Below, piece by piece: positions 25,337 through 34,281 of a stretch of DNA of 64,000 nt (its first letter is position 1; each line of letters opens with the position of its first letter). The DNA is from Flavobacterium limnosediminis JC2902 (lineage in GTDB: Bacteria; Bacteroidota; Bacteroidia; Flavobacteriales; Flavobacteriaceae). The notes under the pieces were generated by a model, which had not been told where the DNA came from, ran no database searches, and saw only the letters and a program-made list of their open reading frames with translations. The stretch covers positions 62,001 through 126,000 of the forward strand of contig NZ_AVGG01000018.1 in NCBI RefSeq assembly GCF_000498535.1. The letters are read 5' to 3'. Both the position numbers and the translations under genes were made by a program.

Positions 25337-25797
25337 AATTATTACTGTTTTGTTTTTTAAATACTATCGTTCATATTCCATTTTTACAAAAGGTTTATTT
25401 GTTTAGTATATTGCGTGAATCTTTTAAAAACACGTAAAAAATAGTAGTGATAAAGATTTGTGGCAGATAACGAAATGATAATAATGGTATTCCTAAAAAG
25501 ATTTGCTTGTTTTTACTCTTAAAGCAGTGTTGTCTCTGACTGATAAAAGTGAATGCCTCTTTTTGTTTTTTATTATGTAATCAGTTGTTTAATAATTGAT
25601 TAAGTATGTGCTAAAAATCAGATTTAAAAAGGGTCATTAAAGTTAATGAAAAAAATGTAAGAAAGTTATGTTGGTTTTAATTATTTGATGACGAAACTTT
25701 TCTGATATGTTTATCAGATAAAAATCACATGTAGCGAAGAAGTTGCCTTTTTAGTGAAAAGCCACTGAAAAACAGTAATTATTTGATAAGCAGATTT
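25337..25797. other. 461-bp AT-rich intergenic region without a recognised gene
   Basis: Between the HAD lipoprotein start and the end of the pseudouridine synthase gene. I see only small hairpins: TCTGATA/TATCAGA at 25701-25718 and TCATTA/TAATGA near 25633-25648. There is no ORF with plausible codon use, no tRNA-like fold and no convincing promoter. Confidence 0.6.
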
Positions 25798-27498
25798 TTA
25801 AAAATCCGGATTGACTTCAAAAGTCATCGTTTCTTTTGTGGCTGGATGTCTGAACTCAATCCATTCGGCGTGTAAGTGCAGGCGGTTCGCTTTTGTTCCG
25901 TACAAATCATCGCCAACAATCGGGCAATTTAGTCCCAATGCGTGAGAAGCGTGCATGCGTAACTGATGTGTTCGTCCGGTAATCGGCCAAAAATGAACTC
26001 TGGTTTGTTCTTTAGTTCGCTCAATTACTTTCCATTTTGTTTTTGCCGGTTTGCCGTATTCATAACAAACCAATTGGCGCGGACGATCGTCTAAATCGAT
26101 GCGCAACGGTAAATTGATTTCGCCTTCGTTTTCGGTTACGATTCCGTTTAACAAAGCCGTGTAGCGTTTTTTAACCGTTCGTTTTATAAACTGTCCTTGT
26201 AAAAGTTTGTGGGTATCTTTGTCTTTAGCAATCAGCAATAAACCCGAAGTCGCCATATCCAGACGGTGAACGATCAGCGGACCGGTGGCCTCAGGATATT
26301 TAAGTTTCATACGTTCGTAAACCGAATCCAGAATATTGATACCCGGAACTGATAAGAACTCGGCGGGTTTGTTGATTACCGCTAAATAATCGTCTTCGTA
26401 AACCGTTTCAATCGGAACACCTAAAGCAGGATTTGCCAACAGCGGATTGTCATCAACGGAAAGCCCTTCCAACATATGGCCCAATATCGGTTCGCATTTT
26501 CCGCGACAGGCAGGATAGAACTGACCGTGTTTACGGATTTCCGATTTTGGTGATTCGCCCCACCAGAATTCGGCCATGGCGATTGGTTGCAGGTTATTCA
26601 GATAAGCGTATTGTAAAAGTTTTGGTGCGGCACATTCACCGGCAGCTGCAGGCGGTTTTATTAAAGCAGTGGCTTCAAAAATGTCACACAGGCTTTTAGT
26701 TTCTCCTCTATTATTTAGAAAATGATACTGGTCGAAAAGTTGTTGCTGTAAGTTGGCCGATTTCTGTTTGCGCTCTTCCTTTAAAAAAGTAATTTCATCG
26801 GTAAAAACAGCTAATTTTTTCTTTGTTTCCGAAAGACGATCTTCGAGATATTCGGTTAATTCTCTCAGCAGGAACTTGTCTTTTAAACTTTCACGAACCA
26901 AGTCATTCATGTAAACTTCCAATGAATCGGCATCCGTGATTTCCACTTCTGCTTTTTTGCGAAGAAGCTTACGGGCTTTTTTCGCCTCGCTCATTTTTAT
27001 TTTTTGCTCTTCCAATTTGCGTTCAGCTACAGCGGTTTCGGTCTGAAGTTCGTTAGTGAGTGCAATGAATTCTGAATTACTTTCTAAAGTTTCAATTCGG
27101 GTATTAATCTGTGTAAGCTCTTTTATCCCTTTAATAAAAAAACTGTCTTCTTCAAGCATGTCAAAAATAGGAGGTACAAACATTGGATGAACGTTTTTAT
27201 CTGCGAGTTTTCCCGAAAAAGCAGCCAGATATCCAATTTCATTCTGTTGATTTCGAACCACCATCACACCAAACATCTTTCCGATAACCAGTCCTTCCTG
27301 ACTCTCGTCCAATCCGAAATTATGTTCCCAATCGGTTTGATTTTGAAGGTACTCCTGTAGTTCTTTTGCCGCTAAAACGCTCAACGGATGCGGCTCGTAA
27401 TAAAAAGGAAAAGTGAATCGTTCCGGTAGCGTATATGAATCTATCGTTCCTTCAAAAGGGATAAAACAAGACTGAGCTGAAATTTCTGATGAATTCAT
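25798..27498 (-). CDS. RluA-family pseudouridine synthase with long N-terminal extension
   Basis: RNA pseudouridine synthase: the C-terminal 200 residues carry HRLDMATSGLLLIAKD with catalytic D414, RYTALLNG and GRTHQLRMH. The N-terminal about 350 residues are unusual. They have a globular start with FPFYYEPHPLSVLAAKELQ, a predicted coiled coil (about residues 135-260, rich in Lys/Glu) and a cysteine-bearing segment (GECAAPKLLQYAY... FYPACRGKCEPILGHML). Long RluA proteins of this kind are known from several bacteria; the extension's role and the target RNA are not known to me. Promoter TTG-N19-TACTTTTG lies upstream. Confidence 0.88.
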   Translation of the reverse strand: MNSSEISAQSCFIPFEGTIDSYTLPERFTFPFYYEPHPLSVLAAKELQEYLQNQTDWEHNFGLDESQEGLVIGKMFGVMVVRNQQNEIGYLAAFSGKLADKNVHPMFVPPIFDMLEEDSFFIKGIKELTQINTRIETLESNSEFIALTNELQTETAVAERKLEEQKIKMSEAKKARKLLRKKAEVEITDADSLEVYMNDLVRESLKDKFLLRELTEYLEDRLSETKKKLAVFTDEITFLKEERKQKSANLQQQLFDQYHFLNNRGETKSLCDIFEATALIKPPAAAGECAAPKLLQYAYLNNLQPIAMAEFWWGESPKSEIRKHGQFYPACRGKCEPILGHMLEGLSVDDNPLLANPALGVPIETVYEDDYLAVINKPAEFLSVPGINILDSVYERMKLKYPEATGPLIVHRLDMATSGLLLIAKDKDTHKLLQGQFIKRTVKKRYTALLNGIVTENEGEINLPLRIDLDDRPRQLVCYEYGKPAKTKWKVIERTKEQTRVHFWPITGRTHQLRMHASHALGLNCPIVGDDLYGTKANRLHLHAEWIEFRHPATKETMTFEVNPDF

Positions 27499-27518
27499 TG
27501 TACGATTATTACGGATTG

Positions 27519-27548
27519 CAAAAGTACTATTTATGACGTAAACAGCAA
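27519..27548 (-). promoter_or_regulatory. Predicted promoter of the RluA-family gene
   Basis: On the minus strand TTG (27548-27546), 19 nt, TACTTTTG (27526-27519). Both elements and the spacing fit the Bacteroidota -33/-7 consensus; the ATG follows about 20 bp downstream of the box. Confidence 0.7.
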
Positions 27549-27561
27549 GTTGTTAATAATC

Positions 27562-27625
27562 ACATTAACTTTTCATAATGATAACATTAACTTAACGTGG
27601 TAACATTAAAACAACATTAGTTTTG
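27562..27625 (+). promoter_or_regulatory. Porin promoter with candidate Pho boxes
   Basis: Repeats of ACATTAAC/ACATTAA: 27562-27569, 27584-27591 (22 bp on), and ACATTAAA 27603-27610, ACATTAG 27614-27620 (11 bp on), plus TTAAC at 27592. Phasing by 11 or 22 bp resembles PhoP/PhoB direct repeats. A -7 box TAGTTTTG follows at 27618-27625. Confidence 0.55.
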
Positions 27626-27653
27626 CCAAAAAATAATACAACTAAAATTTATC

Positions 27654-28895
27654 ATGAAAAAAATCGTTTTTTCCACCTTTCTTTTATTTGCGACGCTAAA
27701 CGTTGTAAATGCACAGGTAACAGAAACTAAAACGGAAGAGGCTCCAAAGAAAGAGGAGCAAAAGGAGGTAGCCAAACCTGAAAAAAAATGGTATGAAAAA
27801 ATCTCGCTTAGAGGGTATGCGCAAATCCGCTACAATAAACTTTTGGAAACTAATGAGGATTTAGGTTGCGAGCAATGTGATAAGTCATGGGGAGGAGATA
27901 ACAGTTTTGCTATCAGAAGAGGGCGTCTTGTTTTTTCAGGAGATGTTCATGACAGGGTTTATATTTATATCCAACCTGATTTTGCTACGGATGCTTCTTC
28001 CACAAACAAACATTACTTCAATATAAGAGATGCTTATTTCGATTTATCATTGGATAAAGACAAGGAATACAGATTCAGAATCGGTCAGAGTAAAATTCCG
28101 TTTGGTTTTGAAAATTTACAGTCATCCCAAAACAGAGCTACATTGGATCGTAACGATGCTTTGAACAGTGCGATAGCTAATGAGCGTGACTTGGGGATAT
28201 TCTTTTACTGGGCGACTAAAGAAAAAAGAAAATTGTTTAAAGAATTGGTTGATAGTGGTTTAAAAGGTTCGGGAGATTACGGATTGTTAGGTTTGGGTAT
28301 TTACAACGGTCAGACAGCCAACAAGCCTGAAGCGAACAATGATCAGCATTTTGTAGCCCGATTTACTTATCCTTTTGAATTACAAAACGGTCAGGTTTTT
28401 GAAGCCAGTTTACAGGGGTACTCAGGAAAATATGTGGTAACTACATTAACACCCGGAGTTATTTTAGAAGAAGGTTCGCCTGAATTTTCAGATCAGAGAG
28501 CAGCAGCTACTTTTGTGTGGTACCCTAAACCTTTCGGTGTTCAGGCGGAAGCGAACATCGGTACAGGACCTCAATACAATCCGGAAAACAACACTATTGA
28601 GCAGAAAGATCTTAAAGGTGCTTACGCTCAGATTATGTATAACGCTAGAATCAAGAATCAGATTTTATTTCCTTTCGTAAAATACCAATGGTATGAAGGT
28701 GGTAAAAAACATGAGACGGATGCAAGAGCGTATAAAGTAAACGATGTTGAAATCGGAGTTGAATGGCAGCCATTTAAGAACTTCGAATTAACAGCAGATT
28801 ATACGATTTCCAGCAGAAGATATGAAGACGCGAAGTTACCTGTGAATTCACAAAGCGGAAGTTTGTTAAGATTACAGGTTCAGTTTAATTTCTAA
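27654..28895 (+). CDS. OprO/OprP-family porin (phosphate-selective type)
   Basis: Outer-membrane channel of 413 residues: signal peptide ending NVVNAQ, a short charged linker (KTEEAPKKEEQKEVAKPEKK), then a 16-strand-type barrel of the phosphate-selective porin family (SLRGYAQIRYN, FAIRRGRLVFSGDVHDRVYIYIQPDF, YRFRIGQSKIPFGFENLQSSQNR, C-terminal SLLRLQVQFNF ending in aromatic Phe). It heads the pst cluster and shares TTAAC-type repeats with pstS and pstC, so phosphate regulation is likely. Anion specificity is inferred from family and context. Confidence 0.88.
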   Translation: MKKIVFSTFLLFATLNVVNAQVTETKTEEAPKKEEQKEVAKPEKKWYEKISLRGYAQIRYNKLLETNEDLGCEQCDKSWGGDNSFAIRRGRLVFSGDVHDRVYIYIQPDFATDASSTNKHYFNIRDAYFDLSLDKDKEYRFRIGQSKIPFGFENLQSSQNRATLDRNDALNSAIANERDLGIFFYWATKEKRKLFKELVDSGLKGSGDYGLLGLGIYNGQTANKPEANNDQHFVARFTYPFELQNGQVFEASLQGYSGKYVVTTLTPGVILEEGSPEFSDQRAAATFVWYPKPFGVQAEANIGTGPQYNPENNTIEQKDLKGAYAQIMYNARIKNQILFPFVKYQWYEGGKKHETDARAYKVNDVEIGVEWQPFKNFELTADYTISSRRYEDAKLPVNSQSGSLLRLQVQFNF

Positions 28896-28928
28896 GCAAC
28901 GTGTAATAGTTTTTAAAATTTACAAATT

Positions 28929-28967
28929 AAAAGGTGCAAAATCATAATGTTTGATTTGCACCTTTTT
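28929..28967 (+). terminator. Terminator after the porin gene
   Basis: Stem AAAAGGTGCAAAATCA with TGATTTGCACCTTTT (one bulge), followed by a T run. It separates the porin from pstS, which has its own promoter. Confidence 0.8.
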
Positions 28968-29051
28968 TGTTATCCTATCATTATATCAAACTGTTTTTTT
29001 GTTATCATATTACGATATTAGGCGGTTTGAATGTTTAATATAATAATACAG

Positions 29052-29095
29052 TAATATTACCTTAACGATAAGTTAATACTGCTGATTTACTTTTG
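29052..29095 (+). promoter_or_regulatory. pstS promoter with three 11-bp-phased repeats
   Basis: TAATATTACC (29052), TTAACGATAAG (29062) and TTAATACTGCT (29073) are spaced 10-11 bp, followed at 29088-29095 by TACTTTTG (TAnnTTTG). This resembles a Pho box placed at the -33 position of an activated promoter. Confidence 0.6.
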
Positions 29096-29120
29096 TATCA
29101 AATTTAAAACAAAACATAAA

Positions 29121-29990
29121 ATGACTAAAAAAGCATTATTCTTAATGTTACCTTTAATTGGAATGTTAAGTTGTGGTAAAGGAAAAAACGAAGAAGGAGC
29201 AACTACTGCAGAAGCTACTTCAACAGCGACTACTGTAACAATAAAAGGTAGTGATACTGTTTTGCCTTTAGCGCAAAAAGAATCTGAAGAGATGATGAAA
29301 ACCAATAAAGAGGTTAGTGTAACTGTAGTTGGTGGTGGTACCGGTGTTGGTATGACAGCACTTTTAGAAGGGACTACTGATATCGCAATGGCTTCCAGAG
29401 ATTTAAAAACAGAAGAGAAATTGAAATTCTCTGAAGCTAAAAAAGAAATTGAAATCGTTACTATTGCATTTGATGCGTTAGCTGTAATTGTTAACCCTGC
29501 CAATAAAGTAGGTCAGTTAACACGTGAGCAAATCGAAAAAATCTATACAGGAGAAATCAAAAACTGGAAAGAAGTAGGTGGAGCGGATGAAAAAATCGTG
29601 GCTTACTCAAGAGAATCTTCTTCCGGAACCTATGAGTTCTTTAAGGAAGAAGTATTGGACAAAAAGAATTATGCTGCTGATATCTTAAGTATGCCTGCTA
29701 CCGGTGCTATTGTTCAGGCGGTTGGTCAGACTAAAGGAGCTATCGGTTATGTTGGATTAGCGTACGAAACTAAAGAAGTGAAACATATTTCCGTTTCTTA
29801 CGATCAGGGAAAAACTTTTGTTGTTCCTTCTGTAGCATCTGCTAAAGATAAAACATATCCAATTGCAAGACCTTTGTTCTATATGTTTGATAAAGCAAAT
29901 GCTGCAAAAGTGAAAGCAGTTGTTGATTATGCACTATCTCCTGAAGGTCAAAAAGTTGTTTCTGAAGTAGGTTATATTCCATTAAATTAA
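29121..29990 (+). CDS. pstS: Phosphate-binding lipoprotein of the Pst transporter
   Basis: Periplasmic phosphate receptor, 289 residues. Lipoprotein signal with lipobox GMLSC (cysteine 18), then the PBP-like fold: IKGSDTVLPLAQKESEEMM, VGGGTGVGMTALLEGTTDIAMASR, and the phosphate-contact loop YSRESSSGTYEFF. It resembles the short PstS-like proteins of Bacteroidota rather than the 340-residue E. coli protein. It has its own promoter and is followed by a terminator-like hairpin, so it may be made in excess over PstCAB, which starts about 180 bp downstream. Confidence 0.95.
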   Translation: MTKKALFLMLPLIGMLSCGKGKNEEGATTAEATSTATTVTIKGSDTVLPLAQKESEEMMKTNKEVSVTVVGGGTGVGMTALLEGTTDIAMASRDLKTEEKLKFSEAKKEIEIVTIAFDALAVIVNPANKVGQLTREQIEKIYTGEIKNWKEVGGADEKIVAYSRESSSGTYEFFKEEVLDKKNYAADILSMPATGAIVQAVGQTKGAIGYVGLAYETKEVKHISVSYDQGKTFVVPSVASAKDKTYPIARPLFYMFDKANAAKVKAVVDYALSPEGQKVVSEVGYIPLN

Positions 29991-30012
29991 GAAGAGGTTT
30001 TTATTATACTGT

Positions 30013-30047
30013 AAAAAGGGCGATCTGATTTAGATTGCCTTTTTTTT
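30013..30047 (+). terminator. Terminator after pstS
   Basis: Imperfect stem AAAAAGGGCGATCT / AGATTGCCTTTTTT with a G-U pair and a long T run. It is possibly partial read-through to pstCAB. Confidence 0.6.
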
Positions 30048-30070
30048 ATGAAAAGAATTAAGTAAATTTA

Positions 30071-30148
30071 TAAGTTATTGCTTAACGTTAAATTAACAGA
30101 AGGATAATACAGAGAACACATCCCGAAAGCATACCTCATGTACTTTTG
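30071..30148 (+). promoter_or_regulatory. pstC upstream repeats and -7 box
   Basis: TAAGTTATTGC (30071), TTAACGTTAAA (30082) and TTAACAGAAGG (30093) repeat every 11 bp, as at pstS. A TACTTTTG box lies at 30141-30148. It overlaps an in-frame ATG at 30138, which therefore is unlikely to be the translation start. The distance between repeats and box (48 bp) is larger than at pstS. Confidence 0.5.
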
Positions 30149-30170
30149 CGGTGAAAATAAATTCACAGAT

Positions 30171-31379
30171 TTGAAAACAAATTTTAAGCAGATTAAGGAA
30201 AAAATAATAGAAACGATTCTGATGCTGAGTAGTGCCTCTACCAGTATTACGGTTGTTTTGATTGTGTTTTTTCTCTTCATTGAAGGAGCAGGTGTTTTTT
30301 CTAAGAAACCAATTGAAGAAGGCTTTTTATTGGCAGTGCATCCGTCCAATTCAATACAAAAACTGGAGCCTTCCCAGATAAAAGATATTTTTGATCAAAA
30401 GATCACAAATTGGTCAGCGCTCGGAGGTAAAAATGAACCTATCGTTTTGTTTCGTACCGAAGATATTACCGAGTATTATACCGAAGAAGAATTAGGCGAA
30501 AATTTCGAACATTTCCCTGCAAAGATAGATGAGTACATCACCAAGACACCCGGAGTAATCGCTTTCTTCTCCGATAAATATAAAGCCAAAGATTTTCACG
30601 GAAAAGAGTTGGATGTTAATAAAATATCCGTTTTTAAATTCCTTTCGGGCGAAGAGTGGTTTCCAACGGCGCAACCGGTGGCTCAAATGGGGGTAAAACC
30701 TCTTATTTTGGGTACTTTATGGGTGAGTTTCGGAGCGATTTTAATTGCATTGCCCATAGGTTTGGCTGCGGCCATCTACTTAAGTGAAATTGCGAGAAAA
30801 CGTACCCGTAATATTCTTAAGCCATTAATCGAATTGTTAGCGGGTATTCCGTCAGTTGTTTATGGGTTTTTCGGATTGGTTGTGATTGTTCCTTTGGTTC
30901 AGGATGTTTTCAATCTGCCGGTAGGGGAGACCGGATTGGCAGGAAGTATCGTTTTAGCTATTATGGCTTTACCGACAATCATCACGATTTCAGAAGATGC
31001 TATGAGCAATACGCCGCGTGCCATGAAAGAGGCCAGTTTGGCTTTGGGCGCGAGTCAGTGGCAAACCATTTATAAAGTGGTTGTACCATATTCTGCTTCC
31101 GGAATTACTGCCGGTGCGATTCTAGGGATAGGGCGTGCAATCGGAGAAACCATGGCGGTTTTGATGGTAACCGGAAATGCAGCGGTTATCCCGAACACAC
31201 TTCTGGCACCGGTGAGGACAATTCCTGCAACCATTGCCGCAGAACTTGGTGAAGCCGCCAGCGGAGGTATGCATTATAAAGCATTATTCGCATTAGGCTG
31301 TATTTTATTCCTGATTACTTTTTGTATTAATATGTTGGTTGAATTGGTTACCAATAGAAAATCACATAAAAAACATTAA
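30171..31379 (+). CDS. pstC: Phosphate ABC transporter permease PstC with PstS-like insertion
   Basis: Membrane permease of the Pst system. The frame is open from ATG 30138, but a -7 box covers that ATG, so I favour TTG 30171 (then KTNFKQIKEKIIETILM), giving 402 residues; ATG 30222 is a further option. TM1 is at about 22-44. Residues about 50-160 form a periplasmic insertion that resembles PstS (LEPSQIKDIFDQKITNWSALGG next to PstS LTREQIEKIYTGEIKNWKEVGG). Then come FLSGEEWFP, further TM helices and the coupling motif EASLALGASQWQTIYKVVVP. pstA follows 2 bp after the stop. Confidence 0.9.
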   Translation: MKTNFKQIKEKIIETILMLSSASTSITVVLIVFFLFIEGAGVFSKKPIEEGFLLAVHPSNSIQKLEPSQIKDIFDQKITNWSALGGKNEPIVLFRTEDITEYYTEEELGENFEHFPAKIDEYITKTPGVIAFFSDKYKAKDFHGKELDVNKISVFKFLSGEEWFPTAQPVAQMGVKPLILGTLWVSFGAILIALPIGLAAAIYLSEIARKRTRNILKPLIELLAGIPSVVYGFFGLVVIVPLVQDVFNLPVGETGLAGSIVLAIMALPTIITISEDAMSNTPRAMKEASLALGASQWQTIYKVVVPYSASGITAGAILGIGRAIGETMAVLMVTGNAAVIPNTLLAPVRTIPATIAAELGEAASGGMHYKALFALGCILFLITFCINMLVELVTNRKSHKKH

Positions 31380-31381
31380 AA

Positions 31382-32260
31382 ATGAAGAAAGAAAATCGCT
31401 TGGCAAAAAGAAAAAGAAGGAATCAAAAGATAGCTTTCGGATTGTTTCAGTTTGTTAGCTATTCCATTGTAGCTCTTTTATTTATCATATTAGCTTTTAT
31501 CGTTATAAAAGGAATTGGGGTAATCAGTTGGGAATTTATTTCCGAAATGCCAAAAGAAGGAATGACTCAGGGAGGGATTTATCCTGCCATTGTGGGAACA
31601 CTTTGCCTGGTTTTGGGAAGCATGCTTTTTGCTTTTCCTGTAGGGGTATTAGCGGCCATATATATGAACGAATATGTTAAGGATGGCTGGCCTAAAAGAA
31701 TTATTAAGCAAATGACCAATAATCTTGCCGGGGTGCCTTCCATTGTTTTTGGTTTATTCGGTATGGCGTTATTCGTAAATAAATTAGAATTTGGAGATTC
31801 CTTATTGGCGGGATCCTTAACGTTAGGTTTGTTAGTGTTACCGGTGGTGATAAGAACTACGGAGGAGTCCCTGAAAGCGGTTGAAGATACTTTCAGACAT
31901 GCCAGTCTGGCATTAGGGGCAACTAAGTGGCAAACTACAAGCAAGGTGGTTTTACCTATAGCTTTTCCAAACATCCTTACGGGGTTAATTCTTTCGATAG
32001 GAAGGGTTTCGGGGGAAACGGCTCCGATATTATTTACGGTAGCTGCTTATTTTCTTCCCAAATTACCAACTTCAATTTTCGATCAGGCCATGGCGCTCCC
32101 GTATCATTTGTATGTGATTTCAACCAGCGGAACAAATATAGAAGCTTCAAGAGCTATGGCTTACGGAACTGCCCTTATTTTAATTGTAATAGTATTAATT
32201 TCCAATTTACTGGCGAATGCGCTTCGTAAATATTTCGGAAGAAAAGTAAAAATGAATTAG
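31382..32260 (+). CDS. pstA: Phosphate ABC transporter permease PstA
   Basis: Second permease subunit, 292 residues, about six TM helices. The N-terminus is strongly basic ([15 protein letters not shown]), placing it in the cytoplasm. The MetI-like coupling motif reads [30 protein letters not shown]. Seen also: [17 protein letters not shown] and [18 protein letters not shown], typical of PstA. 2 bp after pstC and 1 bp before pstB, so tightly coupled. Confidence 0.95.
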   Translation: MKKENRLAKRKRRNQKIAFGLFQFVSYSIVALLFIILAFIVIKGIGVISWEFISEMPKEGMTQGGIYPAIVGTLCLVLGSMLFAFPVGVLAAIYMNEYVKDGWPKRIIKQMTNNLAGVPSIVFGLFGMALFVNKLEFGDSLLAGSLTLGLLVLPVVIRTTEESLKAVEDTFRHASLALGATKWQTTSKVVLPIAFPNILTGLILSIGRVSGETAPILFTVAAYFLPKLPTSIFDQAMALPYHLYVISTSGTNIEASRAMAYGTALILIVIVLISNLLANALRKYFGRKVKMN

Positions 32261-32261
32261 C

Positions 32262-33014
32262 ATGCATAAAATAGAATCTAAAAACGTAAATTTTTACTAC
32301 GGCGAAACGCAGGCTTTGCATGATATTTCGTTGTCGATGAAAGAAAACACGGTTACAGCATTAATCGGTCCGTCAGGATGCGGAAAATCAACTTATCTGC
32401 GTTTGCTTAACCGAATGAATGACTTAATAGATAAGACCCATCTTAATGGTGAGATTTATATCGACGGTCATAATATTTATGCTAAAAACACCAATGTGGA
32501 CGATTTGAGAAAGAACGTGGGCATGGTTTTCCAAAAGCCAAACCCGTTTCCGAAATCTATTTATGAGAACGTAGCTTACGGTTTGAAAGTAAATGGGATT
32601 ACCGATAAAAAAGTGATTGAAGAACGTGTAATCACATCCATTGAGCAGGTAGCGCTTTGGGATGAGGTAAAGGATAAATTGAACAAATCGGCATTCGAAT
32701 TGTCCGGCGGCCAACAACAGCGTTTGTGCATTGCCCGTGCCCTTGCCATTCAGCCTTCGGTTTTGTTAATGGATGAACCGACTTCTGCTCTGGATCCTAT
32801 TTCTACGGCAAAAGTGGAGGAGCTTATTTACGATTTGAAAAATATGTATACCATCGTAATCGTTACGCATAATATGCAGCAGGCAGGACGTGTAAGTGAT
32901 AACACCGCTTTTTTCTATATGGGAGAATTGGTGGAATACGATAAAACAAAGAATCTGTTTACAAACCCAAGAAAAGAAAGAACACAAAATTATATTACAG
33001 GTCGTTTCGGTTAA
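32262..33014 (+). CDS. pstB: Phosphate ABC transporter ATPase PstB
   Basis: ATPase of the Pst transporter, 250 residues. Walker [10 protein letters not shown] (about 37-45), Q-loop [23 protein letters not shown], signature [16 protein letters not shown], Walker [14 protein letters not shown] and the switch histidine [10 protein letters not shown] are all intact. The [13 protein letters not shown] stretch is characteristic of PstB. Starts 1 bp after pstA and is followed by phoU after 52 bp. Confidence 0.97.
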   Translation: MHKIESKNVNFYYGETQALHDISLSMKENTVTALIGPSGCGKSTYLRLLNRMNDLIDKTHLNGEIYIDGHNIYAKNTNVDDLRKNVGMVFQKPNPFPKSIYENVAYGLKVNGITDKKVIEERVITSIEQVALWDEVKDKLNKSAFELSGGQQQRLCIARALAIQPSVLLMDEPTSALDPISTAKVEELIYDLKNMYTIVIVTHNMQQAGRVSDNTAFFYMGELVEYDKTKNLFTNPRKERTQNYITGRFG

Positions 33015-33066
33015 TCTTCAGAAACCACATTAATTAGCTGTTTATACTTATTTTAAAATATACCAC

Positions 33067-33744
33067 ATGACACAATTAGATAACGAAATACGAGAATTAA
33101 AAGAAGAATTATTAGAATTATGGCTGTTAGTGAATCTGCAATTGGAGAAAGCTCAACAGTCATTAATTTCAATGGATAAAGACTTGGCACGTGAAGTAAT
33201 CGCCAATGAAAAAAGGGTTAATTCTTATGAACTTAAATTGGATCGTAACTGTGAAAATGTCTTTGCACTTTTTAATCCGGTTGCCATGGATTTACGATTT
33301 GTCCTTGCCGTTTTAAAAATCAATTCCAATTTGGAACGTACGGGAGATATTGCTGAAGGCATTGCAAAATTCGTTAAGGAAGTTGCCAATGATTTTGATA
33401 AAAACCTGTTGGAACTTATCAATGTAAATGAAATGTTCGAAACTTCCATTTATATGATGGCTAATGTTTTGGAGGCTTTTGAGAATGAAGATACCAAAAT
33501 GGCCCGTAAGATTTTTAAACAGGATGAGGTTTTGGATAAGATCAATAAAAAGGCAAGCGGAGTTATTGCAAAGTACTGCAAAGAAAATCCGGATAATATA
33601 GAGCAGGCCTTGTATCTTTTGTCAATTGTCCAGAAATTGGAAAGAGTGGGGGATCACGCCAAAAACATGGCTGAAGAAACCATTTTCTATATTGAAGCAA
33701 AGGTGTTAAAACACAAATCAAAATCTGATAAAAAGAAAAAATAG
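33067..33744 (+). CDS. phoU: Phosphate signalling protein PhoU
   Basis: Cytosolic negative regulator that links Pst transport state to PhoR/PhoB signalling. A 225-residue, all-helical protein made of two PhoU repeats; each carries an E/DxxxD-type metal motif (MDLRFVLAVLKINSNLERTGDIAEGIAKF and LSIVQKLERVGDHAKNMAEE). A Lys-rich C-terminal tail follows (SKSDKKKK). Last gene of the cluster. phoR/phoB are not in the window. Confidence 0.95.
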   Translation: MTQLDNEIRELKEELLELWLLVNLQLEKAQQSLISMDKDLAREVIANEKRVNSYELKLDRNCENVFALFNPVAMDLRFVLAVLKINSNLERTGDIAEGIAKFVKEVANDFDKNLLELINVNEMFETSIYMMANVLEAFENEDTKMARKIFKQDEVLDKINKKASGVIAKYCKENPDNIEQALYLLSIVQKLERVGDHAKNMAEETIFYIEAKVLKHKSKSDKKKK

Positions 33745-33890
33745 AGGTTCTGAGGCGCTAAGTAGCTGAGTATTTCAAAGGTGCCTCTCTGTTTGTTTAT
33801 TTCGTCTAAAGGGAAAATTGCATACTCAGGGTTGATGTTATGTGATTTTCCCAGAAGTCGAAATAAACTACTTTTTGAATAGTCTCTTTA

Positions 33891-34214
33891 TTACTTAAAC
33901 ATATCCATTCCCGGAATGTTTGGCATCCCGTCTTTGGCTACTGCACCCAATTCGGCTTCATTTACATTGGTCGCCTTTTCGATGGCTTTGTTCATAACTA
34001 AAACCAAATAGTCTTCCAATTGCTCTTTGTCTTCCAGTAAAGTGTCGTCAATTGTAATGGATTTTACTTTTCTGTTAGCGGTTAATGTAATCTTTAAAAG
34101 CCCGTCGTTGCTTTCTTCATCAATCAAAACAGTGTCCAAACGCTTTTTAGTGTCTTCCATTTTTTGCTGGGTTTCTTTCAGTTTACCCATCATCCCCATG
34201 ATATCTCCAAACAT
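33891..34214 (-). CDS. ybaB: YbaB/EbfC nucleoid-associated protein
   Basis: Small DNA-binding protein of 107 residues; [28 protein letters not shown] is the N-terminal helix, and the family's ADGLVKVTxxG region appears as [21 protein letters not shown], then [20 protein letters not shown] and a C-terminal NIPGMDMF tail. A TAATTTTG box lies at 34243-34250, 29 bp upstream. In many bacteria it sits next to recR/dnaX; here it stands alone, divergent from the oligopeptidase. Confidence 0.92.
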   Translation of the reverse strand: MFGDIMGMMGKLKETQQKMEDTKKRLDTVLIDEESNDGLLKITLTANRKVKSITIDDTLLEDKEQLEDYLVLVMNKAIEKATNVNEAELGAVAKDGMPNIPGMDMFK

Positions 34215-34242
34215 GTTAATAAATTTAGTGGTTATTGAATTG

Positions 34243-34250
34243 CAAAATTA
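34243..34250 (-). promoter_or_regulatory. Predicted -7 box of ybaB
   Basis: TAATTTTG on the minus strand, 28 bp before the ATG, matching TAnnTTTG. Confidence 0.45.
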
Positions 34251-34281
34251 TTAAATTGCAGATAGATATTTATGTTTATAA

